A stretch of 64,000 bases of DNA. Source: Chitinophaga pollutisoli. GTDB lineage: Bacteria; Bacteroidota; Bacteroidia; Chitinophagales; Chitinophagaceae. Position numbers and translations under genes: made by a program. Under the pieces are notes generated by a model that ran no database searches, was not told the origin of the DNA, and saw only the letters and a list, made by a program, of their open reading frames with translations. Below, in pieces: positions 53,372 through 63,712 of this stretch (position 1 is its first letter; each line of letters starts with the position of its first letter). The stretch spans positions 5,734,001-5,798,000 of the forward strand of contig NZ_CP149822.1 in NCBI RefSeq assembly GCF_038396755.1, written 5' to 3'.

Positions 53372-54132
53372 CTATTTTTTTATAGAAGTTTTCAATACTT
53401 TAATAAATCGAAATAAAATATAACATGGATGTGCCAAGAAAAAGTAAAAAAATGGAAGTTTTAACAATATATTTGTAAGGATCGAGCGTAAACCAGAATT
53501 CAAATCGTAAAAAAACACGTATCTCATTCTCATTTTTGAAAAACACAACATCAGCGCGCCAGGATATCTGAAAACCGTTGTGGTAAGCCTGTCCGGCTGC
53601 ATGTCAAAACCATATTTAATCATCACCCGCATTCGCGCGGCGCATCGCGCGAAGGGACCCGAAGAAAACTATTTCACAAAATAACATCGCGGTATTGCAT
53701 ACGGCAGACATGGAGAGAGAATCCACACGTTGCATACAGCTAGTCAGTTTTATTACCAGTATGGAATGATGGCATCGCTACTTTTTATGAGCATCATTCC
53801 AGGGTTATCACCGTTATCAATTTTAGGAACAAATCGAATCGAAGTATGAGGCTTATGTCTGACAGTGAAGCAAACATCCCGTAGCATTAATATATGCGGC
53901 TGCGCAAATAATCTTTTGCGGTAATCCTGAGATTTTATCATTTGAAAACGACGTGTACAACGCCGATCGGCATTGCCATGCCTGCAACCGATTGTCAAAT
54001 TATAAGGAATGGTTATGATATGTTGTTTACGGGGCCCCTGAGGCCATGTTTATCCATCCCATCCTGTTCGCCGGTCCAGGATTAACCTTCCAGCCGGCAC
54101 ATCACATTTGCTTTTACACAAACCAAACCAAT
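53372..54132. other. Long AT-rich region upstream of the second SusC
   Basis: No gene is convincing in these 761 bases. Two minus-strand frames (53372-53632 and 53753-53998) lack family features and starts with context. A TATATTTG at 53468-53475 matches TAnnTTTG exactly; transcription from it would make a leader of about 650 bases before SusC at 54133. The long, AT-rich leader could hold the locus's regulatory sites or an RNA element; none can be named. Confidence 0.35.
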
Positions 54133-57100
54133 ATGCTATTCCATCAATCAAAATCCCTGCAGCTGAGAAGCTGCAACCGGACGGTGAGGCGTATCGCGGG
54201 GCTCGTCCCGGCCGCACTGTCTGTCTGCCTGCTGATGGGCTACGCCTCCCAGGGTATCGCCCGGGCTCCCTACGAAGCCGCAGCCTTCGACCGTAAGATT
54301 ACGGGCCGCGTAACAGACGGAACAGGCGGAGGCCTTCCCGGTGTTACGATTGCCCTCAAAGGGGCCTCTACCGGTACCGTCACCGATGTAAACGGAGAGT
54401 ATTCCCTCAATGTGCCCGACACCGGCGCCGTGCTTATTTTCCGCTTTGTGGGCTACAACACCCAGGAAGTGGCAGTCGGCAGCCAGGCGCGTGTCGATGT
54501 AGTGATGACCACTTCGGCCAAAGGCCTCAACGAGCTGGTGGTAGTGGGGTATGGTACACAGAAAAAGGGTAACCTTACCGGTGCAGTCACTTCGGTGAAA
54601 GCCGAACAACTAGTGAACATGGCGCCGGCTAACCTGTCCAATACCCTTGCCGGCCGTGCGCCTGGTGTGAATGTGACCAACACATCCGGGTTGGCGGGCT
54701 CTACTGCCGGGATAAGCATCCGTGGCGCTTTTGCGGAACCTTTGTATGTAATCGACGGTGTCGTGCGTGACAAGGAAGCCTTCGACGCATTGGAGGCAGC
54801 GGAAGTTGACCAGATGAGCTTCCTGAAAGACGCTGCCACCGCCGCGGTTTACGGATCCCGAGCGGGCAACGGCGTTGTTTTGGTTACTACCAAAAAGGGC
54901 TCCATCAGCAAACCCGTTTTCAGTTTTCAAACAAACTATACTACTGCCCGGCCCACGCGCGAGCTGCTGTCTGATAAAACAACTGCAGCCGACGAGCTGA
55001 CTTACCAAAACCGCGTAGCGGAGTTCTTGGGAAATGCCAAACCGAACGGACAAGACGAGTTTGACTACTTTAAAGACAAGCACTATAACGTTCACGACTT
55101 CATCTGGCAGGATCCCAGCAGCCACCGCCATTCGCTCAGCGTAACGGGGGGAAGCGATAAAATCACTTACTACTCCCTGCTCAGCTACCGTGGTGAAAAA
55201 GGTTCTTACAAAAGCCTGGACAACAGCAAGGTGAACCTACGGAGCAACGTTACCGCAAAGGTTTCGGATGCAATTAAGGTGAACCTCAACATTGCGGCCA
55301 ACCAGCAGAATCTCGACCGCTTCTACTGGCCATTTACCGGAGACGATGATTTTGATGTGTCCGACCTTTACCGTGTAACTTTCAACTGGCCTAAAACTTA
55401 CCCGTTCTATACCCTGGCCGATGGTACGCCGGTTAATTATGTAACGGAATTTCCTGTACAAACGCCTATGGGTAGCTGGCAGGCCTGGAGTGTAATTGAC
55501 CAGGTAATCGGAAACCGTTACATAAAATCACGTAACCGCCAGCTGAATTCTATCCTCGGCATCGATGTGGATCTGGGCAAATTTGTGAAAGGGCTCAGCA
55601 CGAAAGTAACGGGTAGTTACCTCGCGGAAGACAATACGCGCAAGCGTTTCCTGACCTATCAGAAGAATTATGTTTTCAATTCCAAGGACCCCGGTGGCAA
55701 CCGTTTCATACCGGCTCCACCAGATCCTAACAATACCAATACTTTCACATTCAGTTCCAACCAACCTTTCCTGGACTACAACATTTCTACATGGTGGAGC
55801 TACCAGTTCAACTGGTTCCTGAATTACAACCGTAATTTTGGTAAACACGGCATAGACGCGCTTGCAGTGTATGAACAATCCGAAACGGGCGGTTCAATCG
55901 CTTATGCGCGCGGCGAAAATCCGATTACGGCTTACGATCAGTTCATTGCCTATCCTGCGGATCGCCAGTTCCGGAACTCCAGCGCCAAGGACTCTATCGG
56001 GGCTCGCCAGTCGATCATCGGCCGTGTCAACTACAACTATGATAGCCAGTATATCGCTGAATTCTCGTTCCGGTACGATGGCAATACCCTCTTCCCGAGC
56101 CATAGCCGGTGGGGATTTTTCCCTCCGCTTCCGTGGCATGGCGTGTGTCTGAAGAAAACTTCTTCAAGAATCTTACCAACGCCTTTGATGATCTGAAGCT
56201 CCGTGCTTCTTACGGGACCACCGGTAACGATCTGGATGTTGCCAATAATCGTATCACACCTTTTTCGTTCGTGAGAAAGATGGTAAACGGTGGTTCTTAT
56301 ATGTTCAATGACCGCCTTTACCAGGGCATTGCACCCAGTGCAACACCCAACCCGGACCTGACATGGGCTACTTCCGCATCTTACAATGCCGGTCTCGAAT
56401 TCACCACGCTGCGCGGCCGCTTTAATGGTACGGTAGACGTTTTTCTTCGTAAAGAAACCGATATCCTCGGCTCGCGCCTCGTACGCCTGCCTGACAACTA
56501 TGGCCAGTCGCTCGCGCCTGAAAACTATGCCGCCCGTTCCTGGAGGGGAGCGGAGTTTACATTTGAATGGCGTGACAAAGCCGCTGCCGGCAAGCTCAAT
56601 TACTCCATTATCGCAAATATGGGTTATGTGAGAGATCAATGGGATGTTTTTGATGAAGCGCCTGCCCTGGGTAAAGACGGTTTGCAACAGTTCGAGTCCC
56701 GTATCGGTCGTGCGGACAAACGCATTATCGGCCTCAAATCGGAGGGACTGGTACGTACCCAGGAACAACTGGATGCACTGAAAGCCAAAGGGTTTACCAC
56801 CTATGGACGCCCGCCTTATCTCGGTATGATCCTGTTTGAAGATATTCGTGGCAATAACTTCGCACCCGGCCCCGACGGGAAAATCGATGCCAACGACATG
56901 CAGTTGCTGTCTGAAAATGCGACACCTCGCATCAACTACGGCCTTGGCATTAACCTGTCTTACAAAAACTGGGCTTTACAAACCTTTTTCCAGGGGGTAA
57001 CAGCTTACGACCGAGTTATCAGCAACCAGGAAGGTGCCGGCATGCGCCAACACGGCGGAGCCGTTCGTCCGTATTACCCGATCTGGGCCGACGACGTGTG

Positions 57101-57410
57101 GACGCCGGAAACACCGGATGCAAAATATCCCCGTCCGGTTGGCTCCAACTGGGCTGAGTCCGGAAGTATTGCCACCGATTTCTGGATCAGGAGCGGTGCT
57201 TACCTGCGTATGAAAATGTTAAACCTGGGGTACAGCCTTCCTAAGAGCTGGGTACAAACCATTGGTTTAACAAGCGCGCAACTCTATTTCAATGGCACCA
57301 ACCTTTTCTCGATCTCGCCTATGAATGAATTCCATGACCCGGAACAGAAAAACTATGATTCCTTCCCGCTCATGAAAACGTTCACTGTAGGTGCGGACAT
57401 CCGCTTCTAG
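54133..57410 (+). pseudogene. SusC/RagA family TonB-linked outer membrane protein, frameshifted
   Basis: Two overlapping frames encode one SusC of about 1092 residues. The ATG at 54133 opens a signal region (LVPAALSVCLLMGYASQG). The carboxypeptidase-regulatory-like domain (KITGRVTDGTGGGLPGVTI), the VVVGYGTQKKGNLTGAVTSV segment and the plug (VDQMSFLKDAATAAVYGSRAGNG) lie in the first frame, which is lost at the CCC run 56121-56123. Adding one C restores RWGFFPSASVAWRVSEE, and the barrel continues in the other frame to TVGADIRF. SusD follows after 14 bases and is intact, so assembly error is plausible. Substrate unknown; the nearest enzyme upstream is the NamZ-type muramidase. Confidence 0.85.
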
Positions 57411-57424
57411 TAAATCGCATCATT

Positions 57425-59191
57425 ATGAAAAAAGCAATAATAGCAATTACTCTACTGGCAGGCACTTTTGCTTCTTGCAAGAAAGTACTGACAATAGAAG
57501 ACTACGATAGCTACAGCCCTGAAAAGGTTTGGAGCGATGAAAACCTGGCGAATGCATTCCTGACCAACATCTACCCGATGTTCGGAAACTGGAGCCCGGG
57601 CCTGGAACAGAAAAGCGATCAGATGGCCGGTATATTTTTCTTTCCCGACCGCGTCAACATCGTAAACGACGAATTCAAAAGCTGGAACTATAACCGTATC
57701 CGGTTATTGAACGAAGCAATCGTCGAAATGGGCAAAGGCCCGCTGAAACAGGAGATTAAGGACAAAATCATCGGACAGGCTCTTTTTATGCGTGCATATG
57801 CCTATTTTGATATGGTTGTGCACCATGGCGGCGTACCGTACATCACCGTTCCGCAGGACCGGTATGCAGATGATTTGTATACGCCCCGCAACAACACGAA
57901 AGAGTGCTTTGAACTCATCATAAAGGACATCGATCAGGCAATCTCCATGTTGCCCCCGAAAATTGCCACTTCCTCCGGGGATTATGGTCGGGTAGATGGC
58001 GCTTTCGCACTTGCTTTTAAAGGGAAAGTACTGCTGTACAAAGCATCCCCGCAGTTCAATCCAGCCAATCCCTGGGGTAATGCATATTGGGCCGAAGCCT
58101 ATACCGCCAATAAAAAGGCGTATGACGACCTTAAAGCCCTCGGTTTCAAGCTGGTGGAAGATTACAGCAACATCGCACTGGTGGAGAAAGGTACGGAAGC
58201 GATCTTTTCAGTAGTGAATCAATACCCGAACAAAACGACCGAATGGGATAATGGGGTGCGTCCCGGCTCCGAAAGCCGTGGGCCGGCTTACGCGGTTCCC
58301 ACCTGGGATTTCGTGAAGGCATTCCCCATGAAAGACGGGAAAAAATACAACGATCCCACCGGCGCATATTACCAGGGCAACGATTCCGCTTTCCTCCAGA
58401 ATTACTGGAAGAACCGTGATCCCCGCTTCAACAAGTCGATTGTCTGGAACGGGAAACCCTATCCCGTTTCTGGTAAAACCGACAAAAGGCAATACACCGC
58501 ATTGGGTGTTGCGCACGAGCTGGACGACTATGGCATCAACCCGAATGCAAATCTCAACTCTACCAACATCGACCGTTATACCGGGTTCTTTGTGTTGAAA
58601 AACAGCCTGCTTCGGCTCAGGCAAGCGGAAGTACAACAATACGATGTGGATTATGTACTGATGCGCTTTGCGGAAGTGATGCTGAATTATGCGGAAACCG
58701 CCAATGAAACCGGCCACATCGGAGAAGCGATGGATATCCTTCGCCAGATCCGCCAGCGCGCGGGTATCGAGCCCGGAGCCGATGGGAATTATGGAATCGT
58801 CGCCACTACCCGCGAGCAGATGCGCGAGGCTATTATCGATGAACGGAACATCGAGCTTTGCTTCGAAGGCCAGCGTTTCTGGGATCTCCGCCGCTTGCGT
58901 ATGCTGGACCGGCTGAACAACCTCAAGAAATGGGGTGTGGAAGCGATCGCCATTAATCCCAACCGTACGGAAATGCCGATCAATGAAGCCCGTACCAAAG
59001 GGCTCGCCAATCAATTGACGGAAGAAAACTTCAAGTACAGTCTGCTCCAGGTTCCCCGGTCGGGCGTACAGGTAATGTCTGTACCGGAGACATACTATTT
59101 CTTCCCGATTAAAAAAGATGTGCTGGACCGAAATCCCAAGTTGCAGCAAAATATCAACTGGGGCGGCACCTTCGTGCCCACGCTCGATTGA
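57425..59191 (+). CDS. SusD/RagB family nutrient-binding lipoprotein
   Basis: A 588-residue lipoprotein with lipobox FASC (Cys about 18) followed by KKVLTIEDYDSYSPEKVW. SusD features are IIGQALFMRAYAYFDMVVHHGGVPYI near residue 115-140 and C-terminal MRFAEVMLNYAETAN, LRQIRQRAG and RNIELCFEGQRFWDLRRLR. It is the lid partner of the SusC encoded 14 bases upstream. It is only distantly similar to the first SusD, so the two loci import different ligands. A strong terminator follows. Confidence 0.95.
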   Translation: MKKAIIAITLLAGTFASCKKVLTIEDYDSYSPEKVWSDENLANAFLTNIYPMFGNWSPGLEQKSDQMAGIFFFPDRVNIVNDEFKSWNYNRIRLLNEAIVEMGKGPLKQEIKDKIIGQALFMRAYAYFDMVVHHGGVPYITVPQDRYADDLYTPRNNTKECFELIIKDIDQAISMLPPKIATSSGDYGRVDGAFALAFKGKVLLYKASPQFNPANPWGNAYWAEAYTANKKAYDDLKALGFKLVEDYSNIALVEKGTEAIFSVVNQYPNKTTEWDNGVRPGSESRGPAYAVPTWDFVKAFPMKDGKKYNDPTGAYYQGNDSAFLQNYWKNRDPRFNKSIVWNGKPYPVSGKTDKRQYTALGVAHELDDYGINPNANLNSTNIDRYTGFFVLKNSLLRLRQAEVQQYDVDYVLMRFAEVMLNYAETANETGHIGEAMDILRQIRQRAGIEPGADGNYGIVATTREQMREAIIDERNIELCFEGQRFWDLRRLRMLDRLNNLKKWGVEAIAINPNRTEMPINEARTKGLANQLTEENFKYSLLQVPRSGVQVMSVPETYYFFPIKKDVLDRNPKLQQNINWGGTFVPTLD

Positions 59192-59213
59192 TGCTACTTC
59201 GGTATTTATAGGG

Positions 59214-59247
59214 AAAAGGCCGCACGATCCTCCGTGCGGCCTTTTCG
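59214..59247 (+). terminator. Strong Rho-independent terminator after second SusD
   Basis: A 13-bp perfect stem, AAAAGGCCGCACG (59214-59226) with CGTGCGGCCTTTT (59233-59245), ends the second SusC/SusD unit. Confidence 0.92.
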
Positions 59248-59291
59248 TTATCCGGCGGATTCCGTAATTTTCCGGGCTAAAATCTGACCAT

Positions 59292-59660
59292 ATGAAATCT
59301 GCAATGATATTCGCCGCTTCGGCCATTTTGCTCGCCGCATCCTGCAACAACAGCAAACCCGCGCAGGAAGATCAGGCCGCGCAGGATTCCGCCGCGCAGA
59401 ACGTAGTGGCGCCCGAAGCCCCCGCCAATAAAGACACCACCGTTACCGGCGTGGTCCTGGAAGTGCAACCAGGGAAAGACGGATACACCGCGTTGCTGAA
59501 AACCGACCAGGACGGCCGTTTCTTCGTGACGATTTCCCACGCCAACCTTACCGACCACGCCTCCTACAAATCCGCCAAAACCGGGGACACCCTCACCGTA
59601 AAAGGTGATTATTGGATCATGGAATCCTCCAACCGGATTACGGTACGGGAATTGAAGTGA
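59292..59660 (+). CDS. Small lipoprotein of unknown function
   Basis: A 122-residue lipoprotein with lipobox LAASC (Cys about 18). An Ala/Gln/Asp/Pro-rich linker (about 19-47) follows, then a small beta-rich domain (VTGVVLEVQPGKDGYTALLK, SAKTGDTLTVKGDYWI) with an OB-fold-like pattern. No family name comes to mind. It begins 45 bases after the terminator of the SusD gene and is followed after 22 bases by the UvrA-like gene, so it may be co-transcribed with it by chance of spacing only. Confidence 0.7.
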   Translation: MKSAMIFAASAILLAASCNNSKPAQEDQAAQDSAAQNVVAPEAPANKDTTVTGVVLEVQPGKDGYTALLKTDQDGRFFVTISHANLTDHASYKSAKTGDTLTVKGDYWIMESSNRITVRELK

Positions 59661-59682
59661 TTTTCCGCAAATAGCGGAAACC

Positions 59683-61956
59683 ATGCGGAAAGACCATATC
59701 ATCATCAAAGGCGCGCGGGAACATAACCTGAAAAATATCTCGCTGCGCATCCCCAAGAACAGGATCACCGTATTCACCGGCGTGTCCGGGTCCGGGAAAT
59801 CGTCGCTGGTTTTCGATACCATCGCGGCGGAGTCGCAGCGCCAGCTCAATGAAACCTTTCCTTCTTTCATCCGCCACCGCTTGCCCCATTACGGCCAGCC
59901 GGAGGCGGATGAATTATCAAACCTGTCGCCGGCGGTGATTATCGACCAGAAGCCTATCGGCAGCAATGCACGGTCTACCGTAGGCACGGCCACGGATATA
60001 TTCACCCTGCTGCGGTTGTTGTTTTCCCGGATAGGAGAGCCCTTCATCGGTTATTCAGATGTATTTTCCTTCAACCATCCCAACGGCATGTGCCCGGAAT
60101 GCGATGGGCTGGGAAAAGTTGCTGTCCTGGATACGGACTTATTTTTCGATACCGCCAAATCCCTCAACGAAGGCGCGATCCTGTTTCCCACATTCGCCAA
60201 AGGCAGCTGGCGGTTCAGCCGTTATGCCTGTTCCAACCTCTTCGATCCGGATAAAAAACTGGAAGATTATTCGGAGGAAGAATGGCAGCTATTGTTGTAT
60301 GCCGATGGATTGAAGCTGCCCGACCCGCTGCCTTGCTGGCCACCCTCGCAGAAATTTTACGAAGGGATCGTGCCCCGCTTCAAAAGAAGTTATCTCGCGA
60401 AAGATTCGAAGGAACTTGCCGGTAAACATAAAGCGGATTTCGAGAAAGTGCTCACACGCGGCGAATGCCCCGTCTGCAAAGGCTCGCGCCTGAACGAAAA
60501 AGTACGCTCCTGCCGGATCGGCGGTTACCATATCGCGGATTGCGCAGCCATGGAAATTCCTGCATTGGAGGCGTTCATCGGCACCATCACCGACGCGCGC
60601 GCCGTGACGATGGTAAAAGCCATCGAAGAACGGTTGCACCAGATGTCCGCCATCGGACTGCATTACCTGACGCTCGACCGCGACACCGGCAGCCTTTCGG
60701 GCGGCGAATCGCAACGGATCAAGATGGTACGCCATCTCGGCAGCAGTCTTTCCGATATGACCTATATCCTCGACGAGCCCAGTATCGGCCTGCATCCCCG
60801 CGATGTACATCAACTCAACCAATTGCTCTTCCAGCTGCGCGATAAAGGGAATACCGTGCTGGTGGTAGAGCACGACCCGGACGTGATCGCCATCGCCGAC
60901 CACATCGTGGACATGGGCCCCGGCGCGGGAACGGCAGGAGGGAAGATCGTGTTCGAAGGACCGCTGGAGGAACTGAAAGCAGCCGGAACGCTTACCGGGC
61001 AATGTTGGAGCCGTAAGCGCACCTTCCGCCCCCGGAACCGCGTGGCGACGGGAAGCTTCGTCGTGAAAAACGCCCGGCTCCACAACCTGCAAAACGTAAC
61101 GGTATCCATTCCCAAAGGCGTAATGACCGTTGTGACAGGCGTAGCCGGCTCCGGGAAAAGCAGCCTCATCAACGGCGTATTGCCCAAACAAGTGCCAGGT
61201 GCGGTGCGCATCAGCCAATCCGCGATCGCAGGCAGCAAACGATCGCATATGGCCACTTACACGGGCATCTTCGATGAAATCAGGCGCCTGTTCGCAAAGG
61301 CAAATAAGACAAGGGCCTCCCTGTTCAGCAGTAACTCGGAAGGCGGATGCAAAGTGTGCAGGGGCATCGGGGAAATTACACTGGACCTGGCCTTCATGGA
61401 CCCCATCACCACCATTTGCGAAGAATGCGGCGGGAAAAGATATACGGCCGAAACATTGCGCTATCGTTACGAAGGAAAGAACATCTACGAAGCCCTCCAT
61501 CAAACGGTCGACGAAGCCATACCGTTCTTCTCCGCGAGCGGCAATATTCACGGCATGCTGGAACGCCTGCGCAACGTAGGCCTGGGTTACCTCACGCTTG
61601 GGCAGCCCCTCAGCACTTTGTCGGGCGGCGAGCGCCAGCGCATCAAACTCGCCATGCGGCTGGATGCAACGGAAAACCAGTTGTTCATCATGGACGAGCC
61701 CACCACCGGATTGCATATGAGCGATGTGGACAGGCTCCTCGATATCTTCGCCCGCATCGTCGACAACGGCAACACCCTCGTTGTAGTCGAGCACAACCTC
61801 GACGTTATCGCCCAGGCGGATCATATCATCGACATGGGCCCGGGTGCAGGGCGAGAGGGCGGCACGGTGGTATTTACAGGAACGCCGGGCGATCTGGCAG
61901 ACCACCCGGCGTCGCAAACCGGGAAATTCTTACGGAAATATCTCTCGCGGCGTTAA
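59683..61956 (+). CDS. UvrA-like excinuclease ABC subunit A paralogue (short form)
   Basis: A 757-residue double-ABC protein. It has two Walker A motifs (GVSGSGKSSLVFD near residue 33 and GVAGSGKSSLINGV near 480), two signatures (LSGGESQRIK and LSGGERQRIK), and Walker B motifs YILDEPSIGLHP and FIMDEPTTGLH. Zinc-binding CxxC pairs (CPECDGLG, CPVCKGSR, CKVCRGIG, CEECGGKR) are present. At about 180 residues shorter than housekeeping UvrA, it appears to lack the UvrB-binding insert, as in the UvrA2/DrrC-like group linked to resistance to DNA-binding drugs. Repair versus drug export/tolerance is unproven. Its end is 4 bases from the convergent M1 peptidase. Confidence 0.9.
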   Translation: MRKDHIIIKGAREHNLKNISLRIPKNRITVFTGVSGSGKSSLVFDTIAAESQRQLNETFPSFIRHRLPHYGQPEADELSNLSPAVIIDQKPIGSNARSTVGTATDIFTLLRLLFSRIGEPFIGYSDVFSFNHPNGMCPECDGLGKVAVLDTDLFFDTAKSLNEGAILFPTFAKGSWRFSRYACSNLFDPDKKLEDYSEEEWQLLLYADGLKLPDPLPCWPPSQKFYEGIVPRFKRSYLAKDSKELAGKHKADFEKVLTRGECPVCKGSRLNEKVRSCRIGGYHIADCAAMEIPALEAFIGTITDARAVTMVKAIEERLHQMSAIGLHYLTLDRDTGSLSGGESQRIKMVRHLGSSLSDMTYILDEPSIGLHPRDVHQLNQLLFQLRDKGNTVLVVEHDPDVIAIADHIVDMGPGAGTAGGKIVFEGPLEELKAAGTLTGQCWSRKRTFRPRNRVATGSFVVKNARLHNLQNVTVSIPKGVMTVVTGVAGSGKSSLINGVLPKQVPGAVRISQSAIAGSKRSHMATYTGIFDEIRRLFAKANKTRASLFSSNSEGGCKVCRGIGEITLDLAFMDPITTICEECGGKRYTAETLRYRYEGKNIYEALHQTVDEAIPFFSASGNIHGMLERLRNVGLGYLTLGQPLSTLSGGERQRIKLAMRLDATENQLFIMDEPTTGLHMSDVDRLLDIFARIVDNGNTLVVVEHNLDVIAQADHIIDMGPGAGREGGTVVFTGTPGDLADHPASQTGKFLRKYLSRR

Positions 61957-61960
61957 CCGT

Positions 61961-63592
61961 TTACACTTTCTTCGGAACCACGTAGAAGTTCGGATCGATC
62001 CCGAATTTAGACGCGTTTTTCAGCGGCATCGTTTGCCACTCCGCCGTGGGCCGCAGCATAACGGGCTTGCCGGTTCCCGTGCTCACACGGATCGGCATGT
62101 CGAACCCTTTCACATCCGCTACCCATCTGTATTTCAGCTGTCCGCCGCTAATGCTGTACTCGAATACGGGCGGCTGTGTATGGCGCAGGTACTGATCGTA
62201 TACCTTATCAAAATTAAACCCTGATTTTTTATTGATGAAATCCTCTACCTGCTGTGTGGTCACCGTCTGGTGCCAGAAGGTTTTGTTCAGCCCGCGCAGG
62301 ATCTGGCGGAACTGTTCGTCGTTGTTGATAATCTGCCGGATGGTATGCACCATGTTCGCGCCTTTGTAATACATGTCGCCGGAACCTTCGGTATTGACGC
62401 CGTAGGGGCCGATGATGGGAACGTCGTTGGCGATATTTTTACGGATGCCCTGCAGATATGCATTCCCCGCTTCCTTGCCGTATCGGCACTCCGTAAAAAG
62501 CGTTTCGGAATAGTTGGTGAAGGATTCATGCACCCACATATCGGCGATGTCTTTAGTCGTGATATTGTTCCCGAACCATTCGTGGCCGGTTTCGTGGATG
62601 ATGATGAAATCCCATTTTAATCCCCAGCCGGAACCGGAAAGGTCTTTTCCGCGGTAGCCCATTTTATACTGGTTGCCGTATGCCACGGCACTCTGGTGCT
62701 CCATGCCGAGGTGCGGCGTTTCCACAAGTTTGTAGGTATCGGTGTAGAAAGGGTAGGGGCCGAACCAGTGCTCGAAACATTGCATCATGGGCTTCACCAC
62801 GCCGAAGTGTTTTTTGGCGGCGGCGAGGTGGTAATCCAGCACCCAGAAGTCGAGCGGCAGGTTGCCGGCTTCGCCTTTGTAAATATCGGAGAAATGCGCG
62901 TAGTGGCCGATGTTCAGCGCCACGTCGTAGTTGTTGATGGGATTGGAGACGAACCAGGTAAAGGTGCGCGTGGTATCCGCACCGTCTTTCACCGAACGCA
63001 GCCTGCCGTTGGAAACGTTGGTCAGGGCGCCGGGTACGGTTACCGCAATCTGCATGCTGTCGGGCTCTTCGGACTGATGGTCTTTATTCGGCCAGAACAC
63101 GCTGGCACCCAGGCCCTGGCAGGCGCTGGCGATCCAGGGGCGGTGCAGGGAGTCGGTTTTCCAGACGATGCCGCCGTCCCAGGGCGCGTTCTTCGCTTCG
63201 CGGGGCTTGCCGCCGAAAGTGAGGACGATCTGTTTGATTTTTCCCCTGGGCTGATGGGCCGGCATATCGATGAAAAAGGCGTTGCCTTCGCGGGTAAATG
63301 TGAGTTCTTGCCCGTCCTGCACGGCTTTCCGCAGCTCCATGGGCTGCTGCAGGTCGATTTGCATCCGGTTGGGCGCGCCCGTAACCCGGTAATGAATCAC
63401 GTTGGTGCCTTCGATGGATTTGGTGTCGGGGAAGATGCGCATCGAGAGGTCGTAGTACGTTACGTCCCACCAGGTGCGCTCCGGCCCCAGGGTGCCGCGC
63501 AGGGTATCCTGGCGGGTAAAGCGTTGATTGTGCTGGCTATAGGCGTTGCTTACGGTGAACAACGTCAGCAGAATGGGCAGCAGCCTCATCAT
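61961..63592 (-). CDS. M1 family metallopeptidase
   Basis: A 543-residue secreted aminopeptidase. The ATG at 63592 (alternative 63589) starts a signal MMRLLPILLTLFTVSNAYSQ; upstream codons are not protein-like. The zinc motif is HETGHEWFGNN (HExxH), with the third ligand Glu in MWVHESFTNYSE 18-19 residues on. The exopeptidase loop is GMEHQSAV rather than the classical GAMEN. C-terminally it lacks the long ERAP-type domain, which fits the Bacteroidota secreted M1 group. It would act in the periplasm or at the surface to trim peptides. A divergent peptide-binding lipoprotein gene starts 120 bases away, which suggests a peptide-use module. Confidence 0.93.
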   Translation of the reverse strand: MMRLLPILLTLFTVSNAYSQHNQRFTRQDTLRGTLGPERTWWDVTYYDLSMRIFPDTKSIEGTNVIHYRVTGAPNRMQIDLQQPMELRKAVQDGQELTFTREGNAFFIDMPAHQPRGKIKQIVLTFGGKPREAKNAPWDGGIVWKTDSLHRPWIASACQGLGASVFWPNKDHQSEEPDSMQIAVTVPGALTNVSNGRLRSVKDGADTTRTFTWFVSNPINNYDVALNIGHYAHFSDIYKGEAGNLPLDFWVLDYHLAAAKKHFGVVKPMMQCFEHWFGPYPFYTDTYKLVETPHLGMEHQSAVAYGNQYKMGYRGKDLSGSGWGLKWDFIIIHETGHEWFGNNITTKDIADMWVHESFTNYSETLFTECRYGKEAGNAYLQGIRKNIANDVPIIGPYGVNTEGSGDMYYKGANMVHTIRQIINNDEQFRQILRGLNKTFWHQTVTTQQVEDFINKKSGFNFDKVYDQYLRHTQPPVFEYSISGGQLKYRWVADVKGFDMPIRVSTGTGKPVMLRPTAEWQTMPLKNASKFGIDPNFYVVPKKV

Positions 63593-63712
63593 ACAGGTTA
63601 AGTTTAAACGGCAATATAATCCAGTTGGGGGAGACGGCAGGGGCTTTTTTTGACAGGCGGTTGCGCAGGCTTGCCTGGTCCCGGAATTCTGATTACCTTG
63701 ATGGTCCTGTTT

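Noticed and set aside
53372..53998. Two minus-strand frames of 86 and 81 codons upstream of the second SusC
   Set aside because: They have no family features, lack promoter context, and their composition follows the AT-rich background.
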